From Dasyornis broadbenti (lineage: Eukaryota > Chordata > Aves > Passeriformes > Dasyornithidae): a stretch of DNA of 64,000 bases. Numbering within the stretch: position 1 is the first letter of the stretch; each line of letters begins with the position of its first letter. Of this stretch, positions 36,028 to 46,887 are shown piece by piece. The position numbers were made by a program, and so were the translations under genes. The notes beneath the pieces are model-generated. The model was not told the DNA's origin and made no database searches. It saw nothing but the letters and a program-made list of their open reading frames with translations. Location: the NCBI GenBank assembly GCA_013397935.1, contig VZRN01003159.1, positions 767,165-831,164 of the forward strand, read 5' to 3'.

Positions 36028-36960
36028 AATCATAGAATAATAGAACATCCTGAATTTGAAGGGACCTGCAAGAATCTTCAAGTTCAGCTCCTGGTCTTGC
36101 ACAGGACAAGCCTAAAAATCACATCATGTACCTGAGAGCATTATCCAAGCTGTACTTGAACTCTGGCAGATTTACTTGATCACTTCCCTGGGGAACCTGT
36201 TGCAGTGACCAACAATCACTCTGGGTGAATAACCTCAAACTGATATCCAACCTAACCCCTGTGGCACAGTTTCATGCCATTCCATCAGGTCCTGTTGCTG
36301 GTCAACAGAGAGAAGAGAGCAGTGCCTGTTTCTCCACTTCCCCTCATGAGAAAGTTGTAGACCTTCCATTCACTGATCAGCACCCCCAGCTCCTTTTCCA
36401 CAGCACTACCTTCCTGCATCTCATCCCCCCATCTGTTTGTATATCCAGAATTTACCCATCCCAGGTGCAGAGTTCAACACTTGTCTTTGTTAAAGTTCAT
36501 ATTGTTGGTGATTTCCCAGCCCTCTGCTTTGTGTAGGTCTTTCTGCAGGGAATGTCTGCCTCTCAGGGAGTCAACAGCTCCTCCCAATTTTGTATCATCA
36601 GCAAACTTACTTACCATACCTTCCAGTTCAGCATCCAAGTAACTTATGAAGGTATGGAAGATCATTGGCCCTAGGGTGGAGCCCTGTTGATCCCCACTTG
36701 TGGCAGGTGACCGGTCTGATATCACCTGATTTACTACAATCCTTTGTGTCCAACCCTTGAGCCAGTTGCTCACCCATCATATGATGTGTTTATCCTGCTC
36801 TGTGCAGGACATTTAGTCCAGAAGGATTCAGAGAAAGACAGTGTCAGAAGCTTTACTAAAGTCCAAAAAAATTACATTAATTGGCCTCCGTTGATCACCC
36901 GGGTGAGCTACCTTGTTGTAAAATGAGATTAAATTTGTTAAGTAGGACAAATTTATGAGC
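36028..36960 (-). mobile_element. CR1 LINE fragment, second subfamily, internally deleted
   Basis: The plus strand starts AATCATAGAATAATAGAACATCC and follows the CR1 type whose 3' UTR reads 'TTGAAGGGACCTGCAAGAATC..AGTTCAGCTCCTGG'. This is a different subfamily from the copies at 0, 9.6, 26 and 34 kb. After 'GAGAAAGTTGTAGACCTTC' (about 36370) it jumps directly to 'CAGCACCCCCAGCTCC', so a few hundred bases of the ORF2 C-terminus are missing. It continues through reverse-transcriptase sequence to about 36960. Sequence 36960-37214 stays in an open frame but I could not match it confidently, so the 5' boundary is uncertain. It is the same subfamily as the opposite-strand copy at 38322. Confidence 0.9.
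36474..36950 (-). pseudogene. CR1 reverse transcriptase relic
   Basis: The minus strand encodes recognisable reverse-transcriptase motifs. LTNLISFYNKV and motif A, FLDFSKASDTV, have the first catalytic aspartate at 36861-36863. In the same frame after one stop (36828-36830) come MSNWLKGWTQRIVVN, a degenerate TSGDQQGSTLGP (normally TSGVPQGS), and motif C SKFADDTKL, with the catalytic FADD at 36594-36605. So the two catalytic motifs survive, but the frame is stopped, the PQG motif is mutated, the N-terminal part is gone and the C-terminus is deleted. It cannot make an active enzyme. Confidence 0.88.
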
Positions 36961-38321
36961 ATATGTAAAATTGCCTCACAAATATTGGCTGAAGGTGTGC
37001 ATCTCCTGAATGTGAGCTGACTCAGACTGGCCTTTTTTGTCTGCATTACACAATCACCACGAGTTTTCCAGCAGAATAAAAATGTTTGTTGACATGCTGC
37101 CCCATAAGAATGTACTACCCAGCAGGTGTCCCTGAGGGAATTGGTGTCTGGGAGTCCCACGAGCTCAATGTCTGTGACAAGCACATGTGCTGGAGGCATA
37201 ACACAAAAGATCATTCCCTATTTTCTTTGACTTGATTTTACTTGCAAGCATTTTGATAAAAAAAATCCTAGGAAAAGTTGGCTTTCTTCTCAGAAAGGTG
37301 ACATTTTACTTCAGACAAGCATTTAATGAAAGGAAAATAATACTAATGATGACTCCGGAGTATGCACATAAGATTATCTTATTTTACTTGGTGACTCTGA
37401 TGTAGCTGAAGTACTAAATGCTACTTTTGGGTAGGCGTAAGTTCCAGCTTGAACTGAGATATCATTTTCAGGTTTGTTTTGTGCAGGATATTAAAGTGAA
37501 TTCCTAGAGAAAGGTGGTCCATTCTGATAGTGGGTTTTCTTTTAGGCTGTGTTTGTTTACTTTGTTTTTTGTTTCATTATGTCTTTTTCATTCTTCTCTC
37601 CACTAGTAGCAAACTTCAAAATGGTCTTTGAGACTTTTAGAGGACAATGTGCTAATATGTCTTGAACACATCTTGTTTTCAAATACACTACAAACCTTGT
37701 AAAACCTTTTTTCTTAAGAAATCTGTAGAAAATCTATTTCTGGTTATGGGTGCAAATTCAGTATTTATTAATATTTTTAAAATTATTTAATTTTCCACAG
37801 ATATGTCAGTTCTTTTTAGTTTCTTGGAAGTTTATTTCATAAAGGCTCTGAAATAATATTTCCAGGTACACAGTGAAGATAAACAGTCAGGTTTGTTGTG
37901 TTTCAAGAATCTTTGATGTTTCCCTGACACTTCAGGTATTGACATAGCGATTGGCACATATCACTACTGTGGAGAGTTTGGCAGGAGCAATGATTTCTTT
38001 TTACTAATGGAAAGTTGTGATATCCAACAAACATATTTCAACATGCAAATTGTAGAGGACAACAGATTTGTAGCCCCAGCATATGAGCATGTAAACTCAT
38101 GATAAAATGAAAAATAAAGACGTGAACATTTTTCACACAAGTGGGTTATGGAAGTGTTAACTATGATTATAGGAGACTATGATTATATGGAAATTTAAAA
38201 TGGAAATATTGAAATATGAATTTAGAAATGATTGACTGAGGGGAAGGAACAGAAGTGAGCTTAACTGCACTGGGAGGTCTCTGTTGCACGCTCTGCCTGC
38301 ATAAAGGGCTTGTATAACACG
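36961..38321. other. Unclassified spacer between two inverted CR1 copies
   Basis: The first 250 bp keep an open minus-strand frame continuous with the CR1 reverse transcriptase but do not read as CR1 protein that I recognise. 37215-38321 is plain AT-rich DNA with no element seen. Confidence 0.45.
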
Positions 38322-38982
38322 TTGAGGACTGTGCAATCACCAACCATATGAAACTCAAAACGGAAAAGTGTCGGATTCTGCACCTGGGATGGGGTAATCC
38401 TGGATGTACAGACAGACAGAGAAATGAGAGGCTGGAAGACAGTGCCGTGAAAGGAATCTGGGGGTCCTGGTCAATGGCAAGTTGAGTCTGAGTCAGCAGT
38501 GCCCTGGCAGCCAGGAGGGCCAAGTGTGTTCTGAGGTGCATCAGGCACAGCATCACCAGCTGGGCAAGGGAGGGGATTGTCCCACTCTGCTCTGCGCTGG
38601 GGCGGCCTCACCTTGAGTGCTGGGGACAGTTTTGGGTGCCACAATATAAGAAAGATACAAATTTTTTAGAGGGCATCCAAAGGACAGTGGAGGGCCTTGA
38701 GGGGAAGCCATATGAGGAGTGGCAGAGGTCACTTGTTCTGTTCAGCATGGAGCAGAGGAGACTGAGGGGAAACCTCATTGCAGTCACAACTTTCTCACGA
38801 GGGGAAGATGAGGGGCAGGCACTGATCTCTTGTCTCTGGTGACCAGTGACAGGACCTGAGGAAATGCCCTGAAGTTGTGTCAGGGGAGGTTAAGGATGGA
38901 TATTAGGAAAAAGTTCTTCTACAGAGGGTGGTTGATCACTGGAACAGGTTCCCCAGGGAAGTGGTCATAGCATCAGCCTGAC
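38322..38982 (+). mobile_element. CR1 LINE, plus strand, part 1 (interrupted)
   Basis: The match begins around 'CTGTGCAATCACCAACCATATG', which encodes the AITNHMKL-type segment of ORF2. It runs through 'GCACCTGGGATGGGG', 'GAATCTGGGGGTCCTGG', 'CTCACCTTGAGTGCTGGGG' and 'GAGCAGAGGAGACTGAGGGG' to 'GGGAAGTGGTCATAGCATCAGCCTGAC'. There the LTR is inserted. The element resumes at 39569 with AGAGTTAAGAAACTTTTGG. Frames are broken; the longest remnant, 38636-38842, contains LFSMEQRRLRGNLIAV, the CR1 C-terminus. It is 5'-truncated downstream of the FADD motif. Confidence 0.93.
38978..38982. repeat. Target-site duplication, left copy (CTGAC)
   Basis: CTGAC at 38978-38982 is repeated exactly at 39569-39573. 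Removing the intervening LTR plus one copy restores the expected CR1 sequence AGCCTGACAGAGTT. Confidence 0.93.
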
Positions 38983-39036
38983 TGTCTTGATTTGGAAGAC
39001 AGGCGTCTGCTAAGGCAGGTGGAAACCTGCCTTAGA

Positions 39037-39134
39037 NNNNNNNNNNNNNNNNNNNNNNNNNNNNNNNNNNNNNNNNNNNNNNNNNNNNNNNNNNNNNNNN
39101 NNNNNNNNNNNNNNNNNNNNNNNNNNNNNNNNNN
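39037..39134. other. Assembly gap of 98 N inside the LTR
   Basis: All 98 positions are N. The gap begins just after 'AACCTGCCTTAGA' and ends before 'CCTCGGTGATGGCGGACGG'. The length may be an estimate, and typical relatives of this LTR suggest more sequence could be missing. Confidence 0.95.
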
Positions 39135-39432
39135 CCTCGGTGATGGCGGACGGAGCTGAGGGCGAGGCGGCTGCACGGCGAGCGGAGCTGCAGCGGGGAA
39201 TCTCAGGGCAGCAAACTGGGCAGCAGAGCTTGTCCACTCGAGCCGGCGAACAAAAGGGCAGCAGAGACTTCAGCAAGGAAGAAAAAACCCAGCAGCGCTG
39301 AGCTCCCGCGGCAGCAGCGAAGGGAAAAGAAGAAAACAGCAGCTGTCTCCTCCAAGTCCCAGGGACAAGTGTGTCTCTGCCCACGGCCAGCCACCTTTTT
39401 CTTCTCTCGCCACACCTGGCTATGTTTTTAGT

Positions 39433-39510
39433 CTCTTAAGTTCGTCTTTGTCCCTTAGGTACTCAGTCGTTATCTCTTAAGTACCCAATCGTTGTCTCTT
39501 AAGTACCGTC
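39433..39510. repeat. 22-bp tandem repeat in LTR U3
   Basis: Units beginning CTCTTAAG/CCCTTAGG start at 39433, 39452, 39474 and 39496 (spacings 19, 22 and 22). The best unit is CTCTTAAGTACCCAATCGTT. On the assumed minus orientation they fall within the first 140 bp of the LTR, in U3, where retroviral enhancer repeats usually sit. Confidence 0.85.
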
Positions 39511-39568
39511 GTTAAGGCTCGTTAAAGTCTCTCTAGCCACAGGATGGAAAAATTCCCAACCTCCAACA

Positions 39569-39711
39569 CTGACAGAGTTAAGAAACTTTTGGCCAATGCT
39601 CTCAAGCAGTTGGTGTGACTCTTGGGAATGGTGCTGTGGAGGGCTTGCAGTTGGACTCGATAGTCCTTGTGGATCCTTTCCAAATCACCTTATTTTGTGA
39701 TTCTATGATTT
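39569..39711 (+). mobile_element. CR1 LINE, plus strand, part 2 with 3' end
   Basis: Resumes with the duplicated CTGAC and AGAGTTAAGAAACTTTTGG, then 'TGTGACTCTTGGG', 'AGTTGGACTCGATAGTCCTTGTGG' and the terminal GTGATTCTATGATT tail. This completes the same CR1 copy that starts at 38322 and shows its genuine 3' end. Confidence 0.95.
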
Positions 39712-40357
39712 CTCTCTCTCATCCCAGATTATAATAATTATTCTGACAAGCTGGATAAAATAATCTCACAAACTAGTTTGTCTTGTAGGATCATATACTT
39801 CAATTGAGAATAATGCAAAATAAAGTGAGATCTTTTTAGCTGAAACTTTCTAGCTATTCTTTTCTTATTGTGGTTAGAATATTGTCTTTTGCAGAAATGG
39901 AAATTCTGGGGACTTAAGCAACTTTTTTTTTTTTTTGTTGCGTGTGAGAGGCCCAACCTCCCTTTCTGTTCCAAATTAATCTGATCAGAAAATTGAAATA
40001 AGAAGGTCTAGATTATCAAATTATTAGATACTTATGAATATAGACCCAGTGGCTTTTTCAAAATAAAATTGTCTAGCCTGGTTGATAATCGGATCAACTT
40101 ATTCCCTTTGTTTTGTCTTGCCAAATCTTGTTAAAGAAATGAAAATTTATTTTCCCCTGATACTGTGTTTCAGTGTAAACCATTTCTTGTGGTTGCACTG
40201 GATAAAATCTATTCAATAACAGGCAATCTGATCCTTGTCTTGGTGGCTCTGAAAGTGTTTTTCACTTAATATGATAAACTTTAAAGACATCATTTATATG
40301 TAATGACAAGACGTGCTTTTAATGCATTTGTAAGAGCTGAAAACAAATATTTTATAA
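39712..40357. other. AT-rich DNA without a recognisable gene
   Basis: About 650 bp of plain sequence with no open frame above 78 codons and no element recognised. Confidence 0.55.
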
Positions 40358-40685
40358 TGGTCACCCTGCTCAGGATGTCTCCAGGATTCCAGCACCAAGA
40401 GAGACCATGACATGGGATTGATCATCAATCTTTTTATTTACTCACATACTGAGAGGAAGCTAATGTAACCCACAACTGAGTTAACATGTTTTTCTTCTTC
40501 CCCTGAATGCTGGTATTACTTTTCTTTCCTATGGACTTCTAAAGACAATGGCTGACAGCATTTTATAGAGGTGTATGGCATTGTGGAGGGGAAAATCGGC
40601 CAGTCAGAAATATCTGTTCCTCGTTATGGATTGTAGGGGGATCCACAAACTAGACAGCAGGATAGGGACAAATAGATTCTTGCAG
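40358..40685 (-). mobile_element. Probable solo LTR, family unknown
   Basis: On the minus strand a TATA box in good context (CACCTCTATAAAATGCTGTC, 40562-40568) is followed about 130 bp later by AATAAA (40433-40438). Then comes 'GATTGATGATCAATCCC' and a GC-richer stretch ending GAGCAGGGTGACCA at 40358. This order (promoter, poly-A signal, U5-like end with terminal CA) is that of a short retroviral LTR. The upstream limit, about TGCAAGAATCTATTTG near 40685, and a target duplication could not be fixed. I do not recall this family, so it could also be a chance arrangement or another element. Confidence 0.5.
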
Positions 40686-43600
40686 TTGAGTGTAAATTAA
40701 GTCTTAAATTCCTGGATAATCCTTTTCTTCTTAAGGCAAAATTTTTATCCTTCATGAGGGCAAACTCCTTCCTCAAGCTTGCAGGCAAAGCTTGTTTGAG
40801 CTAAGAGGCAATTGGCATTGGTATCTGCAGAAACATTAGAAAGTGTTTTTCTTGCACAACTGTTGAGGGAGAGTTACAAGTATTCCTCTCTTTCTCCAGG
40901 TTAATTAATTGATTGATTAATTAATTGTAAAATGGGCACATTGAATGGTAATAAACTATGCCTGCAAAGAGAAGCCTTAAACTAATACAAAGTGCATAGG
41001 CTGGATTTATTCCTGTTAATATCTATTTTGTTTATCAAATTTGTATCTCTTTATTTATTCATTTGAGCCATAAAGTGGCTTGCAGAAATGCACTTATTCC
41101 CCTCAAATAAAAAGGCAGTTGTTTTAAGTGTTTATCTTGTATTGTACTTGCTAAATAAAGTTAAGGGAGCAGGAAATACGGCAGGGAGTCTAAGGACATA
41201 AATTACGACAAAAAACAGGTAACGTGTTAAGATAAAAATGTGAGTATGTCTGGTATCTGCAAAATAATAGACCCTTTAGTGTCTTGTTTACTCTTGTTTA
41301 TATCTTAAGTATAAAGATTTATCTTATGTAATCGAAATGAAGGGCATATTTTTGGCCATGTAAAACAATCCTGTAAATATAACCATGATATCAGTGTTTC
41401 CCAATTTAATTTTTAATCTGTATTGTAAAACTGCAAATCAACAGTAGGATTGTGTCTTCACCTTTATCAAGACTTATGTGTTATGATAGTGTCGAGGAAT
41501 CAAACTGAGGAGTATCAGGGGATTATTCTGTTCGAGACAGCAAGAAAATTTTCACTTGCCTGCAAAGGAGAGCATTTTCGAAGAGAGCTGGTTGCAAGAA
41601 TCCACTTCCTCTCTGCATGGCAAGTGGAAAAAGGATGTGGCTCAGGATACAAAGCAAGGCTCTTTTTTTCACCATCTCTTACAGGTGCCAGAAAATCTGT
41701 CTTCACTGAATTTGTGGTGTTGAATAATTGAAACAAGGTAAAAAGCATGTAGATATTCATTACTTCTGTTCTTTTATGTCCATATGCAATGGACAAAACC
41801 CACTGACTGATCTAGCCCTGTTTGATGTATGTTGTCAAATAATAGTCAATAGTTTGTTTATATGTTTGCTTTTGTAATATACAACTCAATAGCTAAGACA
41901 AAATGAAATATCAGTTGATAATTAGCTCACAAGAGAGATTCCAAGTACGGCTAAAGTGTCTGGGAGCACTGTCAGTTTCCTTCCACGTGCTGGTACAAGT
42001 CTCAATGATGACTATTAGTCTACACTTAAAGAAGCTCAAAACTCAAGTGTATATCAAAACTATTCCCCAGTGAGTGTCTGTTTCGTTCAACTCCCATTGT
42101 AGATTATATACATCTGGAAGTGTAAAAAATATTTAGGCTCTGTGGTAGAGGCAAACTTAATTTCAAAGGATACTAGAAATATTTGACATCCAGGATCAAA
42201 AATCCTTATGTACAACACCAATACTGAGAAAATACCCATGAGAAATAAAGCATATGGACATTCTTGAACTGAATGATTTTTAAACTGTCTTCTTGTATAA
42301 ACAATAGTACAATCTGTTTGTTAATAAAATTTTAAAACTCTACATTCCCTTTTGCACTAAAATGTTAATAAAAAAATATTATTCTATGGTTATATGCTTC
42401 TCTAATGTTGAGATCTTGCAGAACAAACTGTAAGTGGTATTTGAGAGATGTTGTAAGTGTGAATTTGCAACAAATACAAATAGATAACATATAAATGATA
42501 ATGAATAATACCACGGTTAGTTTGTGGTGGATATCTTGGATGTGATGTTAGAGTCACATGTCTGGCATTGTTGTAATAATTAATTTTGAGCTGCCAGTGG
42601 CAAATACTACAGCAGGAACACCATTAATTTACAGGTGGAACACCTAGGAAGAAATTTATGTTAAATAGAAATGCACTTAGGTGGCTGGCTGCTGAGAAAA
42701 AGAATGAAAAAGCTACAAACTGTGGTCATGTTTAAAATTAAATGAAAATTTGAGACAAATAGGAGGGAAAAAAAGAGTTAGGTAGCCCACTTGCAATGAA
42801 ACTTCACAGAGAATAAAAATTTTGAGTGATTTGAGACAGGATTCACTCATTCACACTGTTATTGGACACTCTACAGTGATGAAAATGTGTAGGCCTCAGC
42901 CTGACCCTTTGAATCTTTGGACTTATGAAAGAGAAGAATGCTTGAAAATATCGTACACATCAAAGCAAAAAAAAAAAAAGTTGTAAGAAAAACTAACCTT
43001 TGAAGACTAGGCACTGTTTGGAAGCATTTTGTCACAACTTGAAAGACAGTTCGTATTGTAGATAGTGAGAGCAGACACTCTCGTATTTTCATAAAGCTAA
43101 AGTTGTATGTGTGTAGAAGGTGTGTGATATTCCATGTGTGTATTCTGTAGAAACTGAGTATTAGAAAACTGAATGAAGGATTTTCACACTGAGATTTTTC
43201 TTGTGAGAGGGCTTGATCAGATGCGCCATATTCATGGAGAATTTAACTACACTCCTTTTGTAGAATCACCATTTAAATCCTTTACTGCCATTGTTAGTGC
43301 CCAGATGTCACTCAGTATATGCCCACAGAACTAATTTTCATGTATTCAGCGGTAATAGCAAAGAGACTTTTTCACAGGTAATGCTGCTTGATCTGTGCAG
43401 AGATGAAAGTCCAACACCAGCTGCCTGGCTGGAAACTTTGTGATGGGTGGTGGAGTTACATTAGGCCCTCTAAAGGTTTATGACAGGAAGACAAGTGCCA
43501 GTCATCATTTAAGATGGTATTACTGTCACCTGAATCAGACTGAAAAAGGGGCTTTTTAACAGAAGAATTTGACCCAACCCTTTCTTAAATTCATGGAATA

Positions 43601-46575
43601 AGTTGGACTCTTTCTAAATGCTGTTTGTTTTATCTCTTTTAGAACTGAGTTTTAAAATTGGATAAATTGTCTGCTGGAGAGGGCTCTTTTTCTTCATTGT
43701 CTAGAGCCTAGATGATGAATGTGGACTAGACACTGAAGTTTTAGATGATTAGTAGTGCGGCAAATCTGGTTAGCCACAGGCTCTTGTTTCACATAAGAGG
43801 CAGGTCTAACCTGAGCATAGGAAAGGTTGAGGGGAATTTAGGAAACAGGGGTGGTCACTGGTTTCCTCTCTCATTTCCTTTGCTAAAGGAATCTTAGTAG
43901 AAAACAGGATTTGTCTCCATCTGTGATAAACTTGCTATTCTATATAATCTACTAATTTACTGTGCAGTTTGAGCAAGCTATTCCTTGTCACCAGGCAGCA
44001 AAATATTTCTTAAGTTCAATAGATAGTTAAACAACCTGCAGTTAAAATGAATCTCAAAAGTGTGTATATATCAAAACATTTCCACTGCTACTCTTGCTAT
44101 TTTACTCAGCTTTATGTGTGTAAGAATCATTTACAGTGTACCTTTTGTCTAAATTGCTTTAATGGGCTCTAAGTCCAGATTGCATGTAGTAGTATTCAGT
44201 ACAGCATGATAGGTGCATTAAGACTCCAGAGAAAAATATAGACTATTTAAGATTATAGTGTCAAGAAGTATATTTTATGTTATTTGGGAAATAATATGTT
44301 GTCTTGCAATTATGGTGTGTATCCTATTATGTGTGTAAAAGGCAGAAGTAATTTCATACTCTACAACTAAACTTTACGTACTCTTGCTTTGGAACAGATC
44401 TGATAGAAATTTTGTTTATTACTGGTTTCACAAACAGTAAGTGTTGTAAAATTTGCAAGCTGATTATGAATTTATTTCTCCAGCTACGTGAAACATGTTC
44501 TAGCATAGACTGCAGTGGTGTCTGTTTACTGCACTCTCCTCTTTCTTATCCAACCTCTTATTTTTCCTCCTATGTAGCTAATTTTGCACCCCACCTCTCT
44601 GAAAGAATTGATGGGCTGGACTAGCTGGTCTAAGAGCACTAACAGAGGAGAAGGAAGAATATACATATATATATTCTGGGAATTTTGATGGAACAAGGGA
44701 GGGGTTAAGAAAGGAGCAAAGGAAATACTTTTTTTTTTGTAAAGGAAATAAGAGTTTGAAACCAGTAATTGTCTTTTAAATAATTTTTTTTTTTTACCTT
44801 ACCATTGTACTGACAATGATTATGAACCGAAGATCAGAACTTCAGGTGCTTTGTCACATGTCTACTCTAAATCACAAAGCTACTTAAAAAGCAGACTGTT
44901 GATAAGACAGTTATACAGTTGACCTTGAAGATTGATGTGATATTTCTCTGTCTTAAAAGTTTTAAATTATTTAACTTATTTGGAGAATACTATTGGGGAA
45001 TTCTCATCAAGTGTCATGGTTAATCTTTCTATTTATTTTCTCTCAGGAAGAGTGATTTTGGAAGTTCCCTTCTTTCTCACTCCCAGAGAATACAAAAGAG
45101 ATGGAGAGAAAGAATGAGAGACCCATTGTGCTGCTTGGGTTTAGGTAAGCAGTGGTTTTGGGTTTTTTTTCCAGTAGCATAAGTAAAGCATGGCCAATAA
45201 AGTGATCTTGTAAGGGGAGTATATTATCAATTAGTCTGACATGCAAAACACCCTGTTTCATTATTTCTAATGTACAAGGAATATGCAAACTCCAAAATTT
45301 TCAGTAAGGATAAAAAACATGCTTAGAAGCACAGCAGAATACATGCTTAAAACTGCTCACTGGAAAGCTGTAGTATTACTTCTTGTCCTCTAAATTAAGC
45401 TCTCTGCTTTTCTGCTGCCTTGTAAATTAAGTACTGTGAAGTGACTGTTCCCACTCTTTCTCCTGTCATGCCTTTTACCTCTGTCCTTGCATTCTTTTAT
45501 ACCTTTACAGAAGGATATGGGGTTCCAGTACTATATATTATTACAAGTATAAGTGACGCTTGAAGCTGGCAAATTCTCTGTCAGAGTTCTGAAGGAGCAA
45601 TTATACCCATACTACAAAGCCATTTCTCATTAAAAAATAAAAATAAACTAAAAAAAAAAAAAAGCCATATTTATTATAAGTCTCTGTCAAGTCTCCTCAG
45701 GTAATAGCTGAACATATGCAATTTTAACTTTTTATAAACCCCCTGTATGAAAAATTTCAATCAGTTTTTAGACTGCAACAGAACATTCAGTTTGTTTTTG
45801 CTTATGCTTGAATTAGACCAAATGTGTGTTACATAAATAATGTTTCGAATGAACATCCAAACAGTTATTACTCTTGCCTTTCAGTCTGATAATTTCTAAA
45901 ATTATACTATAAGATTTTTAGTGTTGAAAAAAGATATTATGAGAGAGCAAAATAACAGAATTTCCCATCAAAGTCTATCCAGCTATATCAGGATTTTAGA
46001 CTTCTTTGAATCTAGACTCCAAATCTGAAATTCAACTTGACTTCTAGGTTTGCATTTGGATTCTTTTCCTTCTCTTTACTTGTATCTCATAACATCATTC
46101 TTACTTGTTGCAGTGTGACAGAATGTACTGCCTTTCTGGTTTAAGCCTTGAACCCCATGATCACAAACCTGTATTTCTTTTTTGCTTCTTGGGAAAAGGA
46201 AGCTCGTCCTTTACATTTCCACAGGATTGTTACCCATTTCAAAAACCTTTCAGACTGAGGGTCTGTACGTACAAGATATGAAAGAAAATAGGCTATTATG
46301 TTAGATTATTGTATCATATTTCTTTCAGCAGATTTTGGCAAAGTTACCTATGAAAACTGTTACTGAAGTGTGGAAAACAGGGAGTTATAGTCAGAACATT
46401 TTTATACCTGGCAAGGCCATTCCCCTCATGCCCATTGTTAGCACGATAATTTAATTGTTTAATGATATTTGTTTTCCTGATGGGAAAGTCCTTTCTCAGA
46501 TTTCTGTAAGAAGAAATAGATACATATGTGAATTCAAATTTGCATATATGCAGGCAAATATCTTTAGGGTAGAAG
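40686..46575. other. AT-rich DNA without a recognisable gene
   Basis: About 5.9 kb. The longest frames (41450-41731 + and 41515-41796 -, 93 codons each) overlap on opposite strands and show no domain. Short poly-A and poly-T runs (for example 42967-42979 and 45648-45662) and an AT dinucleotide run at 44661-44676 are the only repeats seen. Confidence 0.55.
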
Positions 46576-46887
46576 TCAAGAAACAGGGCCAGACTCTTTT
46601 TCATGGGGGCCAGAAACAGGACAAGGTGCAATGGGCACAAACTAAAACTCAAGTAGTTTTGTTTGAATATAAGGAGAAATTTCTTTACATGGAGGGTGAC
46701 TGAGCACTGTGATAGGTTACTCAGAATGGCTGTGGAGTTTCCTTCTCTAGACATATTCAAAGTGCACAAGGATGTGACCCTGTGCCACCTTCTCTAGGTG
46801 AGCTTGCTTTAGCAGCAGGGTTGGACTAGATGAACTCCAAAGGCCCTTCCAACCCCAACCATTCTGTGATTCTGTGGTTCTGTGAAA
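46576..46887 (+). mobile_element. CR1 LINE 3' end
   Basis: Starts near 'AGGGCCAGACTCTTTTTCATGG'. It carries the last ORF2 codons with the old stop near 46701 (ACATGGAGGGTGACTGAG), then a 3' UTR with 'GTTGGACTAGATGAACTCC', 'GGCCCTTCCAACCCCAACC' and the tail ATTCTGTGATTCTGTGGTTCTGTG. The tail motif ATTCTGTG, rather than ATTCTATG, marks a different CR1 subfamily from the others. Plus strand, 5'-truncated, about 310 bp. The frame at 46455-46703 runs into its coding end by chance. Confidence 0.94.

Larger units (their letters stand above)
38983..39568 (-). mobile_element. Solo LTR inserted into CR1, with assembly gap
   Basis: The ends are TGTCTTGATTTGGAAGACAGG (38983) and CCCAACCTCCAACA (39568), giving TG..CA termini. 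It is flanked by perfect 5-bp duplications CTGAC inside a CR1. The left terminus is almost the same as that of the LTR at 52972 (TGTCCTGATTTGAAGA), so the two belong to related families. The minus orientation is inferred from that relative, whose poly-A signal is visible; here the corresponding part is lost in the gap at 39037-39134. The visible interior is GC-rich and CpG-rich (GCGGCTGCACGGCGAGC), unlike its surroundings, as in young LTRs. A 22-bp tandem repeat lies at 39433-39510. No internal proviral sequence is present. Confidence 0.9.

Noticed and set aside
38978..39573. 6-bp target duplication for the nested LTR
   Set aside because: Only CTGAC (5 bp) is shared by both flanks; the sixth base differs on either side.
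46344..46769. 141-codon minus-strand open frame
   Set aside because: Partly antisense to the CR1 at 46576; no recognisable domain.
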